Source: Salinarimonas ramus
GTDB lineage: Bacteria; Pseudomonadota; Alphaproteobacteria; Rhizobiales; Beijerinckiaceae
Assembly: GCF_014645695.1 (NCBI RefSeq)
Contig: NZ_BMMF01000013.1
Span: 62,001-126,000 of the forward strand
Length of the DNA: 64,000 bases
Direction of reading: 5' to 3'
Part shown: in pieces, positions 59,286 through 64,000 of the stretch
How positions within the stretch are numbered: the stretch's first letter is position 1
Layout of the letters: each line of letters starts with the position of its first letter
Position numbers and translations under genes: made by a program
Notes under the pieces: model-generated
What the model saw: only the letters and a program-made list of their open reading frames with translations
What the model was told of the DNA's origin: nothing
Databases searched by the model: none

Positions 59286-61343
59286 GTGCGCAGACCCTTG
59301 ATCCTGCTCGCCCTCGCGGCGCTCGTCCCCCTCGCGCTCCTCGCCGCGGGGCTCGGCTTCGCGACCCTGAGGCAGCAGCAGGAGACCATGCGCGAGGACG
59401 CGCTCTCGGGCGCACGCGGCATCATGGCCGACGTGGAGCGCGAGCTCGACAGCTATCTCGAAGTGCTGTCGATCCTCTCCCAATCGCCGCTCTTCGACGG
59501 AGACGCTCCCGATCTTGAGCGATTCCGCATCCTGGCGACGCGCATCGGCGCGGCCTGGCCGATCATCGACCGAATCATCCTCAGCGACCGCAACGAGCGG
59601 CAGGTCTTCAACTCCTTCGTGGAGCCCGGCACGCCGCTGCCGCCCGTCGTCGATCTCGAGGGCCACCGCCGCATCATGGAGACCGGGCGCGCGGAGATCG
59701 GCGATCTCACGGGTCCCGGCCCCTTCTCCGCCGACGGCTTGCCGCGGGCGACGCTGCGCGTGCCGGTCGTGCGCGAGGGCGAGACCCGCTACGTCCTCGT
59801 CGCCATCGTCTCGCTCGATCGGCTGAACGAGATCCTCACGGGGCGCGACCTGCCCGAGGGCTGGCGGCCGTTCCTGATCGACGGTACCGGCCGCCTCGCG
59901 GCGGCGGCGGCCGCGCCCGAGCTCGTCGGCACGCCGGCCGGCGAGAACGCCCTGGCGGCGCGGGCGAGCGGCCTGTCGGGCATCTACCCCGGCCGGACGC
60001 CCGCGGGCGATCCCGTCGTCACGGCCTTCGTGCAGCATCCGCGCACCGGGTGGTCGAGCCACGTCTCGATCCCGCTCACGCTCTATCGCGAGCCCCTCGT
60101 GCGCTCCGCCGGCCTCGTGGCTCTGGGCGGCCTCGCCGCGCTCGTGCTGACGGGGACCTTCGCCCATCTCTTCCGGCGCGAATTGCAGGCGAGCCGCGAG
60201 GAGGCGCTGTCGCGCGAGCGCGCGGCGCGGCTCGAATCGCTCGGGCGCGTCGCCGGCGGTGTCGCGCACGACGTCAACAACGTGCTGCACGTGGTGCTCG
60301 CCGGCATCGCCCTCGTACGCCGGCATCACCCCGACGAGCGGGTCGAGCGCTTCTTGCAGCCCATGAAGGAGGCGGCGGAGAAGGGCACGCAGACGACCCG
60401 CGGGCTCCTCGCCTTCTCCCGCGGCGGCAGCGGCAGCAAGGTCGCGACCGATCTCGTAGCGCACGTACGCGGGCTCGAGCCGATGTTGCGCCAGGCGCTG
60501 CGGGGCGACATCGCGCTCGCGGTCGACCTTCCGGCCGAGCCGCTCGTCGCGGAGGTCGACACGACCCAGCTCGATCTCGCGCTCCTCAACCTCCTCTCGA
60601 ACGCCCGCGACGCCATGCCCGGCGGCGGCGCCGTGCGGGTCTCGCTCGATACGCGCACGGAGAGCGGGCTCGGGCGCGTGGCGCGGCTGTGCGTCTCCGA
60701 TACCGGCCCGGGCATCCCGGAGGAGGTGCTCGCCCGCGCCTTCGAGCCCTTCTACACGACGAAGCCCGTGGGTTCCGGCACGGGTCTCGGCCTCGCGCAG
60801 GTCTACGGCTTCGCCCGCAGCGCCGGCGGCGCGGCGCGCATCGCGAGCCCGCGCGGAGGCGGCGCGTCGATCGAGATGCTCTTGCCTCTCACCGAGGCGA
60901 CACGCGCCGCGAGCGGCGACGCCGCTGCGGACGAGGCGCCCTCCCCCGCGGTGAAGCGTTGCGAGAGCAGCGATCCCTGCGGGCGCGTCCTCGTCGTCGA
61001 CGACAACGAGGCCGTCCGCACGAGCACGGCCGCTTTCCTCGCCGATCTCGGCTTCGACGTGGTCCAGGCGGCGAACGCGGCGGAGGCGCTCGCCGTCTTC
61101 GCGCAGAACCGATCGGCGCCGGAGATGGTCGTCACCGATCTCGTCATGCCCGGCGCGATGAGCGGGCTCGATCTCGCGGAGGCGATCAAGGCACGCGCCC
61201 GAGGCACGACCATCGTCCTCGTCACCGGCTACAGCGACGCCGCGTCCGAGGCCGCGCGGCGCGGCTTCCCGATCCTGGCCAAGCCCGTCGATTTCGACCG
61301 CCTCGCCTCGCTCCTGGGCGCCGAGGGGCGCAGCGCCGCCTGA
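59286..61343 (+). CDS. Hybrid sensor histidine kinase with receiver domain
   Basis: A 685-residue membrane kinase. TM1 is LILLALAALVPLALLAAGLG, followed by a periplasmic sensor of about 220 residues (Cache-like, unknown ligand) and TM2 near LVALGGLAALVLTG. The dimerisation helix has the phospho-accepting His328 in VAGGVAHDVNN. The ATPase has NLLSNARDAMPGG and DTGPGIPEEVLARAFEPFYTTK, with GSGTGLGLAQV. The C-terminal receiver has VLVVDDNEAVR and the phospho-Asp618 in VVTDLVMPG. There is no separate response regulator gene nearby. I chose GTG 59286 because GAAAGG lies upstream and TM1 follows at once; ATG 59178 and ATG 59244 are in frame. Confidence 0.88.
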   Translation: MRRPLILLALAALVPLALLAAGLGFATLRQQQETMREDALSGARGIMADVERELDSYLEVLSILSQSPLFDGDAPDLERFRILATRIGAAWPIIDRIILSDRNERQVFNSFVEPGTPLPPVVDLEGHRRIMETGRAEIGDLTGPGPFSADGLPRATLRVPVVREGETRYVLVAIVSLDRLNEILTGRDLPEGWRPFLIDGTGRLAAAAAAPELVGTPAGENALAARASGLSGIYPGRTPAGDPVVTAFVQHPRTGWSSHVSIPLTLYREPLVRSAGLVALGGLAALVLTGTFAHLFRRELQASREEALSRERAARLESLGRVAGGVAHDVNNVLHVVLAGIALVRRHHPDERVERFLQPMKEAAEKGTQTTRGLLAFSRGGSGSKVATDLVAHVRGLEPMLRQALRGDIALAVDLPAEPLVAEVDTTQLDLALLNLLSNARDAMPGGGAVRVSLDTRTESGLGRVARLCVSDTGPGIPEEVLARAFEPFYTTKPVGSGTGLGLAQVYGFARSAGGAARIASPRGGGASIEMLLPLTEATRAASGDAAADEAPSPAVKRCESSDPCGRVLVVDDNEAVRTSTAAFLADLGFDVVQAANAAEALAVFAQNRSAPEMVVTDLVMPGAMSGLDLAEAIKARARGTTIVLVTGYSDAASEAARRGFPILAKPVDFDRLASLLGAEGRSAA

Positions 61344-61411
61344 GCGGTGGCGCTGCCTCTGGACACGCCGCGGCGCAATCGCCATAAGGACGCGCACAAG
61401 GGACGACGCGC

Positions 61412-61825
61412 ATGACCTTCAAGCAATTCCTCACCGAGTTCTTCACCTGGTGGAACGGCCAGACGCTCGGCACGCGGCTGACGATCCGTCGCCACGGCGA
61501 GTTCGTCGGCGAGGACGCGTTCGGCAACAAGTATTATCGCGACAAGCGCGGCAAGGTCGACGGCTTCGGCCACGAGCGCCGCTACGTGATCTACAACGGC
61601 CTCGCGGACGCGTCGCGCACGCCGATGGAATGGCGCATGTGGCTGTGCCACACCCACGCGACGCCGCCCTCGCAGGAAGAGTATACGCCCCGCGAGTGGC
61701 AGAAGCCGCACGTCGAGAACCTCACCGGCACCGCCGGCGCCTATCGCCCCCGCGGCTCGACCCTCTCCGAGGGTCAGCGCCCCGCCGCCACCGGCGACTA
61801 CGTCGCCTGGACGCCGGGGGACTGA
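61412..61825 (+). CDS. Complex I accessory subunit NDUFA12 (B17.2 family)
   Basis: A 137-residue homologue of the mitochondrial NDUFA12 subunit, kept in alphaproteobacterial NADH:ubiquinone oxidoreductase. Conserved segments are GTRLTIRRHGEFVGEDAFGNKYY (landmarks VGEDAFGNKYY), ERRYVIYNGLADASRTP and EWRMWLCHTHATPP, and the late EWQKPHVENLTGT. It is not near a nuo operon here. The downstream DUF2155 gene is its usual neighbour in this group. AAGGGACG is the ribosome site. Confidence 0.95.
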   Translation: MTFKQFLTEFFTWWNGQTLGTRLTIRRHGEFVGEDAFGNKYYRDKRGKVDGFGHERRYVIYNGLADASRTPMEWRMWLCHTHATPPSQEEYTPREWQKPHVENLTGTAGAYRPRGSTLSEGQRPAATGDYVAWTPGD

Positions 61826-61915
61826 GCCGGGGCTCGGGTGGTACGCGCCTCGTTTCCGTCGCGATCGGCGGGCAACGAGGAGCGCCCGCCCTCGCCGTTC
61901 CGCCTCGCGACGCTC

Positions 61916-62380
61916 ATGCGCAGATTTGCCCTCACCGCTCTCGCCGCCCTCGCGCTCGGCCTCTCGGCCGCGCCCGCCGCCGCGCAGAAGATCGAGAACC
62001 CCGTCGCCGTGTTCTCGGGCCTCGACAAGATCACGGGGCGAATCATCAATTTCGAGGCGGCGATCGACGAGACGGTGCAGTTCGGCGCCCTGCAGCTCAC
62101 GGCGCGGGTCTGCTACACGCGCCCGCCCACCGAGAGCCCGAACACGACGAGCTTCATCGAGGTGGACGAGCTCTCGCTCGACGGCTCGCTGGCGCGCATC
62201 TTCTCGGGCTGGATCTACGCGAACTCGCCCGGGCTGAACGCCATCGAGCATCCGGTCTACGACATCTGGCTCGTGGACTGCCTGCCGGCGCCGGCGGCCG
62301 AGATCGCCGAGGACGTCGGCCCCGACGATCCCGGCACGCTCGCCGACCACCCCCTTCCCCCGCCGCGCCCGCTGCTCTGA
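61916..62380 (+). CDS. DUF2155 exported protein
   Basis: A 154-residue protein with a Sec signal peptide (LTALAALALGLSAAPAAA-Q). The DUF2155 core reads AVFSGLDKITGRIINFEAAI, QFGALQLTARVCYTRPPTE and SGWIYANSPGLNAIEHPVYD, with the two conserved Cys in ARVCY and LVDCLP likely bonded. The C-terminal tail is Asp/Pro-rich. Its role is unknown; it lies in tandem with NDUFA12 in many Alphaproteobacteria. The ribosome site before ATG 61916 is poor. Confidence 0.85.
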   Translation: MRRFALTALAALALGLSAAPAAAQKIENPVAVFSGLDKITGRIINFEAAIDETVQFGALQLTARVCYTRPPTESPNTTSFIEVDELSLDGSLARIFSGWIYANSPGLNAIEHPVYDIWLVDCLPAPAAEIAEDVGPDDPGTLADHPLPPPRPLL

Positions 62381-62482
62381 CGCGGCGGCGCTTGGCAGGC
62401 CGGGGCGCGGCGCCTATCTAGGTCTCACCGGGCGCGCAGATGGCGGGCGCCGCGGCGAATCCGACCAGCGAGGACGCATCAG

Positions 62483-63025
62483 GTGAACGGGCCGGGACAG
62501 CGCGAGCGCGCGGGACGGCCCGGGGCCGCCGACGGCGCGCGCGCCGACACCGCCGTGTCGGCCGAGCGCATTCCGGCCGAGCACACTCCGGCCGAGCACA
62601 CTCCGGCCGAGGAAGCCATGGAGAGCCTCGCCCTGCCCGCCTGGGCGCGCTGGAGCCTCTTCCTCCTCGGATTCCTCTTCGTGGGCATCGGCGCCGTCGG
62701 CGTCGTGCTCCCGCTCGTCCCGGGTGTCGTGTTCCTGCTGCTGGCGGCCGCGTGCTTCGCGCGCTCCTCGCCGCGCTTCGAGCGCTGGCTCGTGAACCAC
62801 CCTCGGCTCGGCCCGCCGATCGTCACCTGGCGGCGTACGGGCGCCATCCCCCGCCACGCCAAGGCCGCCGCGCTCCTCGGCATGGGCGCCTCGCTCGTGG
62901 TGATGGCGATCGGCGGCGCGCCGTTCGTCGCCGTCGGCTCCGTGGCGCTCGTGATGGCGGCCTGCGCCACCTACATCCTCACCCGCCCCGACGCCCCCGG
63001 CGCGGGCCGACCTCCTTCCCTGTAG
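62483..63025 (+). CDS. DUF454 (YbaN-family) membrane protein
   Basis: A 180-residue protein from the GTG start, 135 residues from ATG 62618. The membrane part has the YbaN/DUF454 pattern LLGFLFVGIGAVGVVLPLVPG, CFARSSPRFERWLVNHPRLG and TGAIPRHAKA. The first 45 residues are low-complexity and contain a threefold 15-bp repeat (PAEHT). GCGAGGA before the GTG supports the long form. The last residues, PPSL, and the TAG stop come from a dispersed repeat unit. Function unknown. Confidence 0.82.
   Translation: MNGPGQRERAGRPGAADGARADTAVSAERIPAEHTPAEHTPAEEAMESLALPAWARWSLFLLGFLFVGIGAVGVVLPLVPGVVFLLLAAACFARSSPRFERWLVNHPRLGPPIVTWRRTGAIPRHAKAAALLGMGASLVVMAIGGAPFVAVGSVALVMAACATYILTRPDAPGAGRPPSL
62566..62610 (+). 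repeat. Three tandem 15-bp repeats in DUF454 N terminus
   Basis: Units GCRCAYTCCGGCCGA at 62566, 62581 and 62596, the last two identical, encoding repeated PAEHT. Repeat number could vary between strains without shifting the frame. Confidence 0.85.
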
Positions 63026-63212
63026 GGGAAGGTGGCGCCGCGCATAGCGCGGTGACGGATGGGGCACGCCGAGAGACGTGGTCCGCGAAGCGGAAATCTC
63101 GGAGGCAGGATGGACGCGGCCGGTTTCGGCTGCGCCGAACGCGCGTTCCGCGCGCCCCATCCGTCTCGTCGGCTTCGCCGCCGATCCAACTTCCCCTACA
63201 GGGAAGGACGCA
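63016..63212. repeat. Dispersed intergenic repeat, inverted pair (copy 8)
   Basis: It lies between the convergent ends of the DUF454 gene and glmS. The left unit is TCCTTCCCTGTAGGGGAAGG, second hairpin CCGCGCATAGCGCGG, then TGACGGATGGGGC. The right unit reads CCCCATCCGTC, GGCTTCGCCG and TTCCCCTACAGGGAAGG. The TAG in the first loop ends the DUF454 gene. Confidence 0.82.
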
Positions 63213-63224
63213 CGTCGCCCGACA

Positions 63225-64000
63225 TCACTCCACCGTGACGGATTTCGCCAGGTTGCGGGGCTGGTCGACGTCCTTCCCCATGAAGACGGCCGTGTGGTAG
63301 GCGATGAGCTGCACCGGCACGGCGTAGGCGATGGGCGCGACGAGGGGGTCCATCTTGGGCAGGACGAGGGTCGCGAGCGTGTCGATGTGGGCGTGCGCGG
63401 CGCCCTCCTCGTCGGTGATCAGCACGATCCGGCCGCCGCGGGCGGCGACCTCCTGCATGTTCGAGATCGTCTTCTCGAACAGGTGGTCGTAGGGCGCCAC
63501 CACGACGACGGGCGTCGTCTCGTCGATGAGGGCGATCGGGCCGTGCTTGAGCTCCCCCGCCGCGTAGCCCTCGGCGTGGATGTAGGAGATCTCCTTGAGC
63601 TTGAGCGCGCCCTCCATCGCGATGGGGAAGGCGGCGCCGCGGCCGAAATAGAGCACGTCGCGGGCCTTGGCGAGATCGCGGGCCAGCGCCTCGATCTGCG
63701 GCTCGAGCGCCATCGCCTCGTGCATCAGCCCCGGCACGCGCTGCACCGTCTCGGCGAGCGCCTGGGCTTCCTGCGCGCTCACGTGGCCGCGCGCGCGCCC
63801 GGCCTGGAGCGCCAGCGCGAACAAGGTCGCCAGCTGGCAGGTGAAGGCCTTCGTCGAGGCGACGCCGATCTCCGGGCCGGCATGCGTCTGGGCGACGAGG
63901 TCCGCCTCGCGGGCCATGGAGGAGGTCGGCACGTTGACGACGGCGAGCACCGTCTGCCCGTGCGCCTTGGCGTAGCGCAGCCCCGCGAGCGTGTCCGCCG
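63225..64000 (-). CDS. glmS: Glutamine-fructose-6-phosphate aminotransferase, 3' part
   Basis: The C-terminal part of GlmS, which makes glucosamine-6-phosphate from fructose-6-phosphate and glutamine for peptidoglycan and LPS. The visible part covers the SIS isomerase domains: MAREADLVAQTHAGPEIGVASTKAF (landmarks THAGPEIGVASTKAF), YFGRGAAFPIAMEGALKLKEISYIHAEGY (landmarks GALKLKEISYIHAE) and ELKHGPIALID, ending in the canonical LAKSVTVE. The frame runs open past the right edge; the glutaminase domain lies outside the window. Confidence 0.97.
   Translation of the reverse strand, partial: ADTLAGLRYAKAHGQTVLAVVNVPTSSMAREADLVAQTHAGPEIGVASTKAFTCQLATLFALALQAGRARGHVSAQEAQALAETVQRVPGLMHEAMALEPQIEALARDLAKARDVLYFGRGAAFPIAMEGALKLKEISYIHAEGYAAGELKHGPIALIDETTPVVVVAPYDHLFEKTISNMQEVAARGGRIVLITDEEGAAHAHIDTLATLVLPKMDPLVAPIAYAVPVQLIAYHTAVFMGKDVDQPRNLAKSVTVE

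Noticed and set aside
56384-59518. A 1044-codon frame antisense to the macroglobulin gene
   Set aside because: The macroglobulin has a signal peptide, a thioester and a coherent length; the antisense frame has none.

Overview
The window is about 70% G+C, densely packed and carries chromosomal housekeeping genes, so it reads as bacterial chromosome. Several things point to an alphaproteobacterium, probably of the order Hyphomicrobiales. These are the complex I accessory subunit NDUFA12 followed by a DUF2155 protein, the GyrA sequence type, a UbiH-type hydroxylase with a GETAH motif, a class I PHA synthase, and promoters of the TTGACC-N17-TAnnnn type. Many small acidic proteins and a bacterial voltage-gated sodium channel would suit a salt-tolerant member such as Salinarimonas, but that name is inference only.

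Layout. 1-7.4 kb: 3' part of phaC, a convergent RND efflux pair (membrane fusion protein plus pump), a small acidic protein and a periplasmic EF-hand protein. 7.4-14.5 kb: tRNA-Lys(TTT), a BacNav channel, a flavin reductase, a GH15 glucosidase, a ChaN-like protein, a UbiH-family hydroxylase and a DUF2182 membrane protein. 14.5-19.3 kb: gyrA, coaD and two tandem cyclophilins (one exported, one cytosolic). 19.3-22.6 kb: an FAD monooxygenase with a coupled DUF2783 protein, then a convergent MFS transporter. 22.6-26.4 kb: one 1200-residue restriction-modification polypeptide of the MmeI-like type, with an AT-rich promoter and a hairpin at its start codon. 26.4-36.5 kb: DUF350, a DHA2 transporter, DUF3140, a three-gene catabolic operon (TPP enzyme, enolase-superfamily enzyme, FAD/Fe-S 2-hydroxyacid dehydrogenase), a hemolysin III protein and PPK2.

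36.5-49.2 kb: a second RND pair, a P-type ATPase, a GNAT-nitrilase fusion, an SLC13 permease and an MFS transporter. 49.2-50.5 kb: a low-GC islet with YefM-YoeB and a DUF433 protein. 50.6-59.1 kb: rplM-rpsI with promoter, leader hairpin and terminator, then pbpC with the alpha-2-macroglobulin protein. 59.1-64 kb: a hybrid histidine kinase, NDUFA12, DUF2155, DUF454 and the 3' part of glmS.

The main signal not explained by genes is a family of dispersed intergenic repeats (at least eight loci, several as inverted pairs). Each unit has a conserved first hairpin and a second hairpin whose bases differ between copies while pairing is kept. Most sit between convergent genes, and at two loci the repeat itself supplies the stop codon of the neighbouring gene. 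No CRISPR array, insertion sequence, prophage or replication origin was seen. I did not find a clearly new multi-gene system. The best leads are the repeat family and the restriction-modification gene with its start-codon hairpin.
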